64,000 bases of DNA from the NCBI GenBank assembly GCA_020072815.1, contig JAIQGE010000001.1:186001-250000 (forward strand). Direction: 5' to 3'. The DNA comes from Terriglobia bacterium (GTDB lineage: Bacteria > Acidobacteriota > Terriglobia > Terriglobales > Acidobacteriaceae). Positions 51,038-59,318 of this stretch are shown piece by piece. The notes below the pieces were generated by a model. The model was not told the DNA's origin and did no database searches. It saw only the letters and a list, made by a program, of their open reading frames with translations. The position numbers were made by a program, and so were the translations under genes. Within the stretch, counting starts at the first letter, position 1. Each line of letters starts with the position of its first letter.

Positions 51038-51457
51038 TCACCGTATCGAATGCCATGTCTCACATCCGGCTATGGCAGCGAGAACAGCGGAAATAATTAC
51101 GGTGAAAATCTCTTGGTCCGTCACCCAAGGAATGTCTCTCCCCATCTTGCGATAGATCGTTCGTCCTTCCTTTGAGAAAAGAAGGCGGTAATGTGCAGCT
51201 TCATTGATGGGGTGGAACGCGATTAGAACATACGCAACACTTAAGGCCGTGTTTGCAGCCCTTGGCGCCAATGCTCCAGTTGCCGGCATAATTACGCAAA
51301 CAGTTACAACCGCAAGAAGCGACGCCAAGTTTAAATAATCAGGTAGCGGTAGCCATGTAATGCGACGATTATCAGCCTGGGTGATTTCGCGATTGAGTCG
51401 CCATCCGAAGGCGACGATCTGAAGAGAGATCAGGGCTGCGATGAGTTGTGGAGGCAT
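51038..51457 (-). CDS. Small integral membrane protein
   Basis: The 139-aa product has about four membrane helices (LIAALISLQIVAFGW, LASLLAVVTVCVIMPATGAL, ALSVAYVLIAFHPI, FTVIISAVLAAIAGC). The middle loop (YRLLFSKEGRTIYRKMGRDI) is basic. ATG 51457 with AGGTGA 5 bases upstream is chosen over starts at 51505 and 51484. It is paired with the small gene downstream. Family unknown. Confidence 0.65.
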   Translation of the reverse strand: MPPQLIAALISLQIVAFGWRLNREITQADNRRITWLPLPDYLNLASLLAVVTVCVIMPATGALAPRAANTALSVAYVLIAFHPINEAAHYRLLFSKEGRTIYRKMGRDIPWVTDQEIFTVIISAVLAAIAGCETWHSIR

Positions 51458-51637
51458 ACTTTCACCTAAACGGGAAGGTGCCATCTTATCGCTTCCGAGG
51501 AGCAAACAAAAGCCCCAGACCGAAGCCTATAATTTGGGAACCTTATACTTTTGGCAGCAGTCTGGGTATGTAGTTGCATCCAACCTTTTTATGGCTATCA
51601 TGCTGCATTCTCACAATAGGATTGGGGTGAACTGGAT

Positions 51638-52558
51638 TTGAGCTCCGCCAAGCCGCACAGTCGAACATTGATTCTGGCGTGCCTTCTGCTGGCAGCGTTG
51701 CCGTGCTGCGTAGCGGTGAGCGCCGTCGCGCAGAAGGAGACGCCAACTCACCAGGTGGCGAGCGTCCTGGCCCGGCCCAGCGTGGAGCCGGCCCTGGAAC
51801 TGGCCTTCCGCGACATGTACAACCTGGAATTTGATGCCGCTCTGCGGAAGACAGAAGAAGCCAAGGCATTGGACGCGCAAGATCCCACGCCGTGGATGGC
51901 CCAGGCCTGCGCCGTGCTGTTCCGGGAATTCAACCGCTTGCACATCCTGACCAGCGAGATGTTCGCTTCCGACGAGAAATTTGACGCGCGTCCCGTCCAG
52001 ACTTGGGACGCAGCGTCAAAGAAACAGTTTGACGAGGCTGCCAGCGCCGCGGAGAAGATTGCGCAGAAGCGCCTGGACCGCGACAAAAATGACGAGAAAG
52101 CGCTGTTCGTCCTGACCATGGTGAACGGCCTGCGCGCCGACGACGCCGCGCTCATCAGCAAGAAGAACCTGGCGGCGCTTTCCTACACCAAGGCCGCCGA
52201 AGGTTTCGCCGAGCGACTGCTGGCGCGCGCCCCCGAGTATTATGACGCCCACATCGCCACCGGCATGGGCAAGTACATCATCGGCGGCAAAGCGGCTCCG
52301 GTGCGCTGGATGCTGCGCCTGGGCGGGCTCAAAGGCGACCAGGCGGAAGGAGTGCGCGAACTGGGCCTGGTGGCCGACCACGGCCACTATCTGGCCTCGT
52401 TCGCCCAGATATTGCTATCTTTTGACGACCTGCGCCACAAAAATACAACGTCCGCGCGCAAGCGTCTCAGCGCGCTCCACAACCAGTTTCCCAACAATCC
52501 GCTGTTCGTCCAGGAGATGGCCAAGCTCGATCAGCCGGCCGCGGGCGCGGGGCATTGA
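51638..52558 (+). CDS. Exported TPR-like hypothetical protein
   Basis: The 306-aa product has a signal peptide (LILACLLLAALPCCVAVSAVA) and an all-helical body with TPR-like helix pairs (FDAALRKTEEAKALDAQDPT ... EYYDAHIATGMGKYIIGG ... ARKRLSALHNQFPNNPLFVQ). The start is TTG 51638, with GGGGTGA about 7 bases before it, since no ATG precedes the signal peptide. Similar proteins are common in Acidobacteriota; function unknown. Confidence 0.78.
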   Translation: MSSAKPHSRTLILACLLLAALPCCVAVSAVAQKETPTHQVASVLARPSVEPALELAFRDMYNLEFDAALRKTEEAKALDAQDPTPWMAQACAVLFREFNRLHILTSEMFASDEKFDARPVQTWDAASKKQFDEAASAAEKIAQKRLDRDKNDEKALFVLTMVNGLRADDAALISKKNLAALSYTKAAEGFAERLLARAPEYYDAHIATGMGKYIIGGKAAPVRWMLRLGGLKGDQAEGVRELGLVADHGHYLASFAQILLSFDDLRHKNTTSARKRLSALHNQFPNNPLFVQEMAKLDQPAAGAGH

Positions 52559-52598
52559 TCCGGTGCGTTCTGGGCAGTTTTTTGGGCCTGCTAAGCAT

Positions 52599-53666
52599 TC
52601 ACTTCTTCGCGCGATCGTACTGCGGCGGCCACTGGATGTCCTGGCCCAGAGCGCGCGCCGCGGTCAGCGGCCAGTAAGGGTCGCGCAGAAACTGGCGCGC
52701 CAGAAACACCACGTCAGCCTGGCCGGTGCGGATAATCTGGTCGGCCTGAGCAGGATCAGTGATCATGCCCACGGCCCCGGTGAGCACTCCGGCTTCCTGC
52801 CGCACGCGTTGAGCGAAGGCCACCTGGTAGCCGGGACCAACCGGAATTCTGGCGCCGGCCACATTGCCTCCTGAGGAACAATCAAACAAGTCCACGCCGC
52901 GGCCCTTCAGGGTTTGCGCCAGGGTGATGGAATCCTCCGGCGTCCAGCCGCCTTCCGTCCAATCCGAGACGGAGATGCGCAGGAACAGCGGATACTTTTC
53001 CGGCCACACGCGCCGGACGGCATCCACAACCTCAACCACCACCCGCATGCGGTTTTGCAAAGGACCGCCGTACTCGTCTTTGCGGCGGTTGCTGAGCGGC
53101 GAAAGGAACGAGTGCAGCAAGTACCCGTGGGCGGCATGCAGTTCTACGATCCTGGCTCCGGCAGCTTCCGCCCGGCGCGCTGCATCGGCAAAAGCCTGGA
53201 CGACGGCGGCGATCTGCTCCCGGCTCATCTCCTGCGGCGTTTGATAGCCATCGGCAAAGGGCAGAGGACTCGGGGCCAAAATGGGCGACCATCCGCCTTC
53301 CTGGGGTGAAATCGGTTTGCCGCCCTTGAAGGGCGCGCTGGTGCTGCCTTTCCTGCCGGCGTGCGCCAGTTGCGTGCCGGGCACGGAGCCTTGCTTTTCG
53401 ACGAAGGAAAACACGCGGCGCAGCGGTTCCACGTGGGCGTCACTCCAGATACCCAGATCGTCAGGGCTGATTCGGCCGTCGGGAGTCACAGCGTTGGCTT
53501 CCGTCAGCACCGCGGCGGCGCGTCCTACGGCGCGTGTTCCCAAATGTACAAGGTGCCACTCGTTGGCCAGGCCATCGGTGCAGGAATACTGGCACATGGG
53601 CGAAACCAGGATGCGGTGCGGCAATTCCACGCCGCGCATACGGAGCGGTTCAAATAGGTGGGCCAT
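52599..53666 (-). CDS. Old Yellow Enzyme-family NADPH:flavin oxidoreductase (YqjM/NamA-like)
   Basis: The 355-aa FMN enzyme reduces activated C=C bonds with NAD(P)H. YqjM-class marks are visible: Cys25 in SPMCQYS, AHAGRKGS, the substrate-binding HxxH in ELHAAHGYLLHSFLSPLSNR, DEYGGPLQNRMR, and the C-terminal FMN phosphate site GMITDPAQA ... DVVFLARQFLRDPYWP. It ends in IQWPPQYDRA, the usual NamA-like tail. No neighbour suggests its substrate. Confidence 0.93.
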   Translation of the reverse strand: MAHLFEPLRMRGVELPHRILVSPMCQYSCTDGLANEWHLVHLGTRAVGRAAAVLTEANAVTPDGRISPDDLGIWSDAHVEPLRRVFSFVEKQGSVPGTQLAHAGRKGSTSAPFKGGKPISPQEGGWSPILAPSPLPFADGYQTPQEMSREQIAAVVQAFADAARRAEAAGARIVELHAAHGYLLHSFLSPLSNRRKDEYGGPLQNRMRVVVEVVDAVRRVWPEKYPLFLRISVSDWTEGGWTPEDSITLAQTLKGRGVDLFDCSSGGNVAGARIPVGPGYQVAFAQRVRQEAGVLTGAVGMITDPAQADQIIRTGQADVVFLARQFLRDPYWPLTAARALGQDIQWPPQYDRAKK

Positions 53667-53820
53667 AGTTGAAAAATGAGTGGAAATACAGAATGTCCAT
53701 TGTAACGGTTCCGGCTTCTAACCCGAATTTCCGCGCGGGATGCAACCGGAACCCGCCGAAACACCTTCTAAGGTTTTTTGTCGGTTGAATTCAGGCCGGC
53801 AAATGAGGCAAATTTGCGCT

Positions 53821-54120
53821 ATGCGGTATCCCGTACCACCGAAGTACAAGGAGTTTAAGGACGACTGGGGTACCGGCTCGCGCGAAGGATATGAGGACCG
53901 CGGCGCTTTCCGCCCGCCACGCCCGCCGAAGAGAGATCCCGGAAGCCCCATTCTGCGCTATCTGGGCATAGCCTGCATAGCCGGCGGAATGTTCTGGGGC
54001 ACGTGGTTGGTGACCCAGGGCGGGGACGTGGTCAACATCCTGGAGACCAATCGCGGTCCAGTCGTCCTCATTGGCCTGGGCGTAGTCGTGGCCGTGCTGG
54101 GCAAATACCTGCGCTTCTGA
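53821..54120 (+). CDS. Small two-helix membrane protein
   Basis: The 99-aa product has a hydrophilic, Pro/Arg-rich N-terminal half (YEDRGAFRPPRPPKRDPG) and two membrane helices (LRYLGIACIAGGMFWGTWLV, GPVVLIGLGVVVAVLGKYL). Start ATG 53821; ATG 53803 is an alternative. I recognise no family. Confidence 0.6.
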   Translation: MRYPVPPKYKEFKDDWGTGSREGYEDRGAFRPPRPPKRDPGSPILRYLGIACIAGGMFWGTWLVTQGGDVVNILETNRGPVVLIGLGVVVAVLGKYLRF

Positions 54121-54177
54121 GTGGGGCTTGGCGTTTCTAAGAAGATTCTTCCTGAAAAGATTTTCCCCTAAAAAAGA

Positions 54178-55407
54178 TCAGTGGTCCGCGTAGTATCCGT
54201 CCCGGCTCTGTACGGTCATATCCTTCTGTTTCACCTGCAGGTGGATCTTGTGATATCCCGCGAGTTCCGCACGGTCTGAGGTGTACCCCAGGCTGTACTG
54301 GCCGCGCAGTTCTTCTTCGATCTGGCTGAAGATCTTGTCCACCGGATGCCTGCCGGAAACTTCAAACAAACGTCCGCCGGTCTCCTTGGAGATACGCTCC
54401 AATATCTTTTTGCCGTCCGGACGCTCCTCTTGAGGATATCTGCGGCGACCACCGCCGCCACCGTAAGGACCGCGGCGTCCCATGCCGCCGCCGAAACCGC
54501 GGTCGCGATTGCCGTAGTCTTCATCATCTTTGTACAAGATGGAATACACAATGGTGTCAGAGCGCTGGGCCGCTTCAATCGCCGATCCCAGCGACACTTT
54601 GCTGCCACGGTCCACGCCATCGGAAAGAATGATGACCGCCTTGCGGCCTTGCTGCTTCTTCATCAGTTCGTCGGAAGCGAGATAGACGGCATCGTAAAGT
54701 AGCGTGCCATGGCCAAAGCTGACTCTTCTTGTCCCGCCGCCGCGGCCACCGGGATAGCCGGAAGGCGGTCCGCCTCCGCTGCCGCCACTGCTGCTACTGC
54801 TGTCACTGGGCCGCCCGACTTGCAATGAATTGAGCGCAACCTGCAGCTTCTGATGCGAGTTGGTGAGGTCCTGCAGCAACTCCACTTCGTGATCAAAGTG
54901 GATGATGAACGCCGCGTCCTTCTCCTGATGTACCATCCGGTCGAGGAAGGTGTAGCTGGCGCTGCGTTCCTTCTCCAGTACCCGCCGCTGGCTGAAGCTG
55001 GTGTCCACCAGCAGGCCAAGGGTGAGAGGAAGATCGCTTTCCCGGGAGAAGTAGTGGATGACCTGCGGACGCCCGTCTTCTTCCAGCACGAAATCATCTT
55101 TAGTCAAGTCGCTCACGATCTTGCCGTGCTTGTCGCGAACCGTGGCTGGAACGTTCACCACTTTCACCTGCACGGAAAACGAGGGCTTATCATCCGTCTG
55201 CGGAGCCGAAGCTGGCGCCGGAGCGGGCGTCGTTTGCGGGACGGGCGTGGGCTGCTGGTTGGGCGATGTCTGCTGCCCCGGCTTTGGCTGCTGCGCAGGC
55301 GTTGATTGTTGGCAAAGCAAGGGCACGGCACACAGCGCCGCGAACATGAACACAAGCGCAACGGCTTCCCGCGCAGGATGGGAGAGAAGATTCTTATGGG
55401 TCCGCAT
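54178..55407 (-). CDS. Secreted VWFA-related (acidobacterial type) protein
   Basis: The 409-aa product has a signal peptide, a Pro/Gln-rich linker (TPAQQPKPGQQ...), then a 'VWFA-related Acidobacterial domain'. Signs are VKVVNVPATVRDKHGKIVSD, LTKDDFVLEEDGRPQVIHYF, a MIDAS DTSFS in GLLVDTSFSQRR, and IILSDGVDRGSK. Gly-rich inserts (GGSGGGPPSGYPGGRGGG; FGGGMGRRGPYGGGGG) interrupt the domain. ATG 55407 gives the best signal peptide; the frame extends to 55479. This family is strongly expanded in Acidobacteriota and supports the phylum call. Confidence 0.9.
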   Translation of the reverse strand: MRTHKNLLSHPAREAVALVFMFAALCAVPLLCQQSTPAQQPKPGQQTSPNQQPTPVPQTTPAPAPASAPQTDDKPSFSVQVKVVNVPATVRDKHGKIVSDLTKDDFVLEEDGRPQVIHYFSRESDLPLTLGLLVDTSFSQRRVLEKERSASYTFLDRMVHQEKDAAFIIHFDHEVELLQDLTNSHQKLQVALNSLQVGRPSDSSSSSGGSGGGPPSGYPGGRGGGTRRVSFGHGTLLYDAVYLASDELMKKQQGRKAVIILSDGVDRGSKVSLGSAIEAAQRSDTIVYSILYKDDEDYGNRDRGFGGGMGRRGPYGGGGGRRRYPQEERPDGKKILERISKETGGRLFEVSGRHPVDKIFSQIEEELRGQYSLGYTSDRAELAGYHKIHLQVKQKDMTVQSRDGYYADH

Positions 55408-55549
55408 TTTGGTAGCTGCTCTCTGCAGGCTGCCCGGCTTGGGCCAGCTCCTAGGCATGTAAGAAGCATGAAAACACATGCGCGAAAGGCTTTGAGGTAA
55501 AGAAGTTGTAAAAGGTGGCAGGCTTTGGGGCCGCGCAGAACCGCAAGGT

Positions 55550-55978
55550 TTAGTTGAGCTTCAGTTGGAGTGTCTGGGCCAGCTTTCTCTGTTGCAGATC
55601 GAAACTGTAAAGCACCTCTGCCCCCAACTCCATCGCAGGCGCTATGTGCAACAAATCCGCCGTCCGAGTGCCGAGCTTAGCAGTGGTCCGGAGGGACAAC
55701 TGGCGCGCGCGGTCGAAAGCATGCTCCGGCAGTGCGACGAGCTGGAAAACGTGGCTCTGGAGGTCGCTTTCGAACGCAACTAACGCCGCGCGGGCCTGCG
55801 CGGGAGAGAGCTCTTTGCGAAAGACACGAAGCTGCAAAGCGTTAACCACTTCCAGTTCGCCCAATGTGGAGACCAGATGTTGACCTTTGGAAGCTTGCAT
55901 GACGCCCGCAGCAGCCGCGGAATTGGCGTCCGGGCTGTACAAGGATACGAGGAAACTGGTGTCCACGTAGATCTTCAA
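55550..55978 (-). CDS. PIN-domain ribonuclease toxin (VapC-like)
   Basis: The 142-aa protein has the PIN acidic residues: YVDTSFLVSLY (Asp6), the central Glu in LGELEVVNAL, and TADLLHIAPAMELGAEVLYS with Asp106 and FD later. VapC-like toxins cleave RNA until bound by the antitoxin. Its start overlaps the antitoxin stop by 4 bases. Confidence 0.9.
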   Translation of the reverse strand: MKIYVDTSFLVSLYSPDANSAAAAGVMQASKGQHLVSTLGELEVVNALQLRVFRKELSPAQARAALVAFESDLQSHVFQLVALPEHAFDRARQLSLRTTAKLGTRTADLLHIAPAMELGAEVLYSFDLQQRKLAQTLQLKLN

Positions 55979-56217
55979 TAGCGGTTCCGGTCCTTGGCCA
56001 CCAGTTCTGCCCCGCTGACAGCCAGCACTTGATCGCCATAGATCGTCCGCAAACGCGCCAGAAAGTCAGGGGTTCTCACCGGCCCCCCTTCGCCCTCCGG
56101 CACCAGCCGGGCGATGACTCGCCGGCGCCTGGTGATTTGAACTTCTTCTCCCTGTTTCAGCAGGCGTTCAATCTTGGCGAAGCCGTAGCGGAGGTCGCGG
56201 ATGGACGCTTTCTTCAT
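55975..56217 (-). CDS. Phd/YefM-type antitoxin of the PIN toxin
   Basis: The 80-aa protein opens with KKASIRDLRYGFAKIERLLK and EEVQITRRRRVIARLVPEGE, the Phd/YefM DNA-binding strand-helix pattern; its C-terminal half would wrap the toxin. The ATG at 56217 is preferred over GTG 56226. Order antitoxin then toxin with a 4-base overlap is standard for such modules. Confidence 0.87.
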   Translation of the reverse strand: MKKASIRDLRYGFAKIERLLKQGEEVQITRRRRVIARLVPEGEGGPVRTPDFLARLRTIYGDQVLAVSGAELVAKDRNRY

Positions 56218-56257
56218 TTGTGACACATTATAGCATCACATACATAATTCTTCCATG

Positions 56258-56344
56258 TTGAACTCGTTGATTTTTAAAGTATTGAACGCGTTCAAAATAA
56301 TTCTTGACATCCGTTGCATTGTCGCGTTATTTTGAACATGTTCA
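56258..56344 (+). promoter_or_regulatory. TetR-operon promoter with palindromic operators
   Basis: A -35 TTGACA at 56304-56309 and a -10-like TATTTT at 56328-56333 (18-bp spacing) are flanked by two perfect palindromes sharing TGAAC-N2-GTTCA: TTGAACGCGTTCAA (56282-56295) upstream of -35 and TGAACATGTTCA (56333-56344) over the -10/start. Their centres are 50 bp apart. A degenerate copy lies at 56258-56271. The downstream TetR gene is the obvious candidate binder. Confidence 0.7.
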
Positions 56345-56381
56345 GTTAAGCAAAACGGCGCCAAATCATAAAGGAGGAACT

Positions 56382-56828
56382 ATGTATTACCTGAACCAAT
56401 TGCCCACCATCGTGATTGCTTACCTCGTCTACATCCTGATCAGCGTCGTGCCGACCATCTGGGTGGCGCGGACGCTGCACAAGCGCGGCGCCATCTTCCT
56501 GGTGGACGCCTTCCACGGCAACGCGGAACTTGCCGGCTCGGTCAACCACCTGCTGGTGGTCGGCTTTTACCTGATCAACATCGGCTTTGTGTCCCTGGCG
56601 ATGAAGACCGAAGGCGTGATCACCAATTCGCGCGCGGCCTTTGAGATGCTAGGCGACAAGCTGGGCGTTGTGCTGCTGGTGCTGGGCGCGATGCACTTCT
56701 TCAACCTGGTGATCTTCTCGGTGATTCGCGGCAAGGCCCGCGACCACGCGCCGCGTCGCCCGCCGGTGGCCCCGGACGCAACTCTTAGAATCAGCGTCCC
56801 GCCGCCGCCGCTTCCCGCGACGCGATAA
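56382..56828 (+). CDS. Integral membrane protein of the TetR operon
   Basis: The 148-aa product has three or four membrane helices (TIVIAYLVYILISVVPTIWV, HLLVVGFYLINIGFVSLAM, LGVVLLVLGAMHFFNLVIFS) and a basic/Pro-rich C-terminal tail. A strong AAGGAGGA ribosome site precedes ATG 56382. No family is recognised. It is first in an operon with a DCC thiol-disulfide protein and a TetR regulator. Confidence 0.78.
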   Translation: MYYLNQLPTIVIAYLVYILISVVPTIWVARTLHKRGAIFLVDAFHGNAELAGSVNHLLVVGFYLINIGFVSLAMKTEGVITNSRAAFEMLGDKLGVVLLVLGAMHFFNLVIFSVIRGKARDHAPRRPPVAPDATLRISVPPPPLPATR

Positions 56829-56919
56829 CCGAGTGGCCGGTCCGGCGAAGTGCGGACCCATCGCGGACTGCCCTCCCCCAGGGGAAAAGCCACCATCGCC
56901 ACCCAAGAAGGAGATGAAT

Positions 56920-57366
56920 ATGGAAATGCTCTACGTGCTTTATGATCCCAAATGCGAGTTGTGCGAACGGCTGAAAGACTGGCTGCTGATACAAAAGCAG
57001 TGGCTGGGGCTGAGCATGGTCCCCGCCGGTTCGGAGAAAGCCAAAAAGCTGTTCCCAGACCTGGACCAGATTGCCACCTGCAACGACCTGGTAGTGATCA
57101 GCGATGAAGGCCAGGTGTACATGAACAACTCGGCCTGGATCATGGCGCTGTACGCGCTGGAAGAGTATCGTGATTGGGCCTGCCGGCTGGCGCACCCGCT
57201 GCTGCTGCCGTTTGTCCGGCAGGCCTTTGAGGCCATCTCCCGGAACCGGCACGCGATTTCGCGCTGGCTGAAATACACTCCGGAAGAAACGGCTTTGCAG
57301 TTGCGGAAGGTGACCTTGCCGCCCTGCGAGATTCGCGAAGGGACCGTTTCCGACTTCTTACAATGA
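56920..57366 (+). CDS. DCC (DUF393)-family thiol-disulfide oxidoreductase-like protein
   Basis: The 148-aa protein has an N-terminal YDPKCELCERLKDWL with the DxxCxxC motif of the DCC family, a thioredoxin-like middle (DLVVISDEGQVYMNNSAWIM) and a helical C-terminus. ATG 56920 is preferred because AAGGAG lies 6 bases before it. Its stop overlaps the TetR start (ATGA). The redox role is inferred from family. Confidence 0.82.
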   Translation: MEMLYVLYDPKCELCERLKDWLLIQKQWLGLSMVPAGSEKAKKLFPDLDQIATCNDLVVISDEGQVYMNNSAWIMALYALEEYRDWACRLAHPLLLPFVRQAFEAISRNRHAISRWLKYTPEETALQLRKVTLPPCEIREGTVSDFLQ

Positions 57367-58058
57367 GTACCTCTATGACCACGACACCGATGAAAATCCG
57401 TCCTACGCCGCGCGCGGAAGATACGCGTCGCCGCATTTACGAGGCCGCACTGGAGATGTTCCGCGAAAAAGGCTTTGAACAGACCACCATGCGGGACATC
57501 GCCGCCAAAGCGGAAGTCGCGCTGGGCGCCGCCTACTATTACTTCTCCGCGAAGGAAGGCATTGTCCTGGCTTTTTACCAGGATTTGCAGGAGTCCAGCC
57601 ACGAATCCATTTTGCAAGCCATGGGTGCGCATAAGAAGCTCAAGGAACGGCTGCGCTGCGTGTTTGAAAAACGCTTTGACTCGCTGATGCCCAATCGCAA
57701 GTTCTGTGACGCGCTGTTCCGCCACGCGCCGGACTCGAGCGACCCGCTTTCGCCCTTCAGCGCGGAGACGCGTCCCATCCGCGAGCGCGCCATCGAACAT
57801 CTGCGCGAAGCCGTGGACGGCAGTGAAATCAAGGTCCCCGCGGACCTCAAGCCGCAGCTTCCCTTCCTGCTGTGGCTGTACCAGATGGGACTGATTTTGT
57901 TCTGGCTGTATGATCGCTCGCCCCGCCAGCAGCGCACGGAGAAACTAATGGACAAGAGTTTGAACCTGGTAGTGAATTTGCTGCGGATATCGTCCTTGCC
58001 GCTGATGAAGCCGCTGCGGAAGATGATGCTGGAGCTGGTGGAAACGATGGCGGTGTAG
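57363..58058 (+). CDS. TetR-family transcriptional repressor
   Basis: The 231-aa regulator has an N-terminal TetR HTH (RRRIYEAALEMFREKGFEQT then MRDIAAKAEVALGAAYYYFS) and an all-helical ligand domain. Its ATG overlaps the DCC stop, so it is translated with the operon. It probably binds the TGAAC/GTTCA palindromes at 56282-56344 and autoregulates (inference). The ligand is unknown. Confidence 0.93.
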   Translation: MSTSMTTTPMKIRPTPRAEDTRRRIYEAALEMFREKGFEQTTMRDIAAKAEVALGAAYYYFSAKEGIVLAFYQDLQESSHESILQAMGAHKKLKERLRCVFEKRFDSLMPNRKFCDALFRHAPDSSDPLSPFSAETRPIRERAIEHLREAVDGSEIKVPADLKPQLPFLLWLYQMGLILFWLYDRSPRQQRTEKLMDKSLNLVVNLLRISSLPLMKPLRKMMLELVETMAV

Positions 58059-58084
58059 ATTCGAAATGCGACGAGCAAGTTTTT

Positions 58085-58170
58085 GTGTCGCCCCTACGGG
58101 GCTCACTGTCTGGGACGCAGCCTACCCAGGCCTTCCAGCCTGGGCTAACTCATTTCGCGCCTCCGGCGCT
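58085..58170. repeat. Dispersed 'cgcccctacggggctc...' intergenic repeat
   Basis: This block (cgcccctacggggct ... ccagcctgggctaac ... cgcctccggcgctg) contains three short self-complementary words: CCCCTACGGGG, CCAGGCCTTCCAGCCTGG and GCCTCCGGCGC. It is of the kind found between many acidobacterial genes, and could form a multi-hairpin RNA downstream of the TetR gene. Confidence 0.6.
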
Positions 58171-58186
58171 GGGTCTGCGGAGTAAA

Positions 58187-58471
58187 ATGCACAGAATCGT
58201 CTCAACAGTTGCCGCAATCGCTGGAGTTGGAGTCGCCTTCTTTTGGATCAGAGCGATTGGGGTAATGCACTACGGTGTGAAGCTCTCGCCATTCTGGTAT
58301 GGCGTCATGTTCATAACTTGCCCGCCGATCTTTCTTCTGCGTCTCGAATTGCACTGGTCCTTGGTACCGCTTGTCAACGCGGCGATCTACGATGGAGTCG
58401 CGTGGGTTACGGTACGACTTAAGCAAGGGCGCCGATCGCAACGGCCGACAGAAGGCTCCACCGCAGGCTAG
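58187..58471 (+). CDS. Small membrane protein
   Basis: The 94-aa product has two or three membrane helices (IVSTVAAIAGVGVAFFWIRA, FWYGVMFITCPPIFLLRL, LVPLVNAAIYDGVAWVTV). GGAG lies 4 bases before ATG 58187; the longer frame includes repeat DNA. It converges with the metalloprotease gene and overlaps it by 4 bases at the stop codons. Family unknown. Confidence 0.6.
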   Translation: MHRIVSTVAAIAGVGVAFFWIRAIGVMHYGVKLSPFWYGVMFITCPPIFLLRLELHWSLVPLVNAAIYDGVAWVTVRLKQGRRSQRPTEGSTAG

Positions 58472-59016
58472 GAAATCTCTTCTTCCCTGCCCTGCTGGTA
58501 CCATCTCCAGCTGAACCAGGCTAATGTTCCCAGCATGCCGCACCAGGCGACGAGCCGCGTGGCGTTGCCGATTTGAATGGCATGCGGCAGCACGCCGAGT
58601 TGGGTGAAGATGCGCAGCCAGTCATGCTGGGACTCGTCGGCGATGGCGCCGACGGTCACCAGAGGAAGCTCCAGCCGAAGCGCGTCCGCCATGTAAGTGG
58701 CCACGCCGGTCAGGCTGTGGAAGAAGGCAAACACGCAGAAGACGGTTCCTGGAAGTTCTTTTCGCGCGACGAACCCCGCGGCCAGCAGCGCCGGTACCAA
58801 CAATTGAAAAATTGTTCCGCCCCACAGGCCCAGTGTTTCGCCGAACCAGCCAAACAGCAGATGCCCGGCTTCATGCGTAACCAGGTGCACGTTGTCGAGC
58901 AGCGTGAGCTGGCCAAAGTTGAAAGCCAGAAAGATCAGAAGGAAAGCGTAGAAGACCTCCCAGGCGACAAAATAGCGGCGCGGGAGCGGTTGCCAGTGGA
59001 TTTCGGGAATCTGCAT
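58468..59016 (-). CDS. Membrane HEAGH metalloprotease-like protein (M50-type)
   Basis: The 182-aa protein has five or six membrane helices and HEAGH at 48-52 (VHLVTHEAGHLLFGWFG), a zinc-protease HExxH motif inside a helix, as in site-2 or M50 intramembrane proteases. Candidate later ligands are DALRLE and ESQHDW (Asp/His). ATG 59016 is preferred, because the frame further up translates a 9-bp repeat array. Activity is unproven; the family is near M50-like acidobacterial proteins. Confidence 0.75.
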   Translation of the reverse strand: MQIPEIHWQPLPRRYFVAWEVFYAFLLIFLAFNFGQLTLLDNVHLVTHEAGHLLFGWFGETLGLWGGTIFQLLVPALLAAGFVARKELPGTVFCVFAFFHSLTGVATYMADALRLELPLVTVGAIADESQHDWLRIFTQLGVLPHAIQIGNATRLVAWCGMLGTLAWFSWRWYQQGREEEIS

Positions 59017-59055
59017 GGGCCTGATTGGTAAATGATACCTGCGCAGGACGGGCAA

Positions 59056-59106
59056 GATCGCCGTGATCGCCGTGATCGCCGCCATCGCCGCCATCGCCGT
59101 CATCGG
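59056..59106. repeat. Five tandem copies of a 9-bp unit (gatcgccgt)
   Basis: Units at 59056, 59065, 59074, 59083 and 59092 read [g/c]atcgccg[t/c], with a sixth broken copy. Read leftward they would add Ala/Met/Ile-Thr residues (AAMAAITAI...) to the metalloprotease if an upstream start were used. This is a possible slippage site. Confidence 0.8.
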
Positions 59107-59275
59107 AAGTCAAAAAGCGGAAACCTTAGGTCTGAGCCACATTGATTTGGAAGGATTGCTTGAATACGGATTTGGCGCCATCACGTCCAACAATTAGGCC
59201 AAGCGAGAACGCCTTAAGAGGTGACAGCCGGCCGAAACAACATTGCATCCGTTGCGTTGCCGGACAACTCCAATC

Positions 59276-59304
59276 TTAGTTAACATAAGTGTTAGTTAAC
59301 ATAA
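59276..59304 (+). promoter_or_regulatory. Direct repeat before the RND efflux operon
   Basis: TTAGTTAACATAA occurs at 59276-59288 and 59292-59304, a 13-bp direct repeat with a 16-bp period that contains GTTAAC palindromes. It ends 14 bases before ATG 59319 and is AT-rich in a GC-rich setting, a likely operator for a repressor not in the window. Confidence 0.6.
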
Positions 59305-59318
59305 AAGATCTGACCCCC

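Noticed and set aside
50815-51457. Toxin-antitoxin or phage-defence pair
   Set aside because: Two small coupled genes with AT-richer codons were considered, but neither shows toxin, antitoxin or defence motifs.
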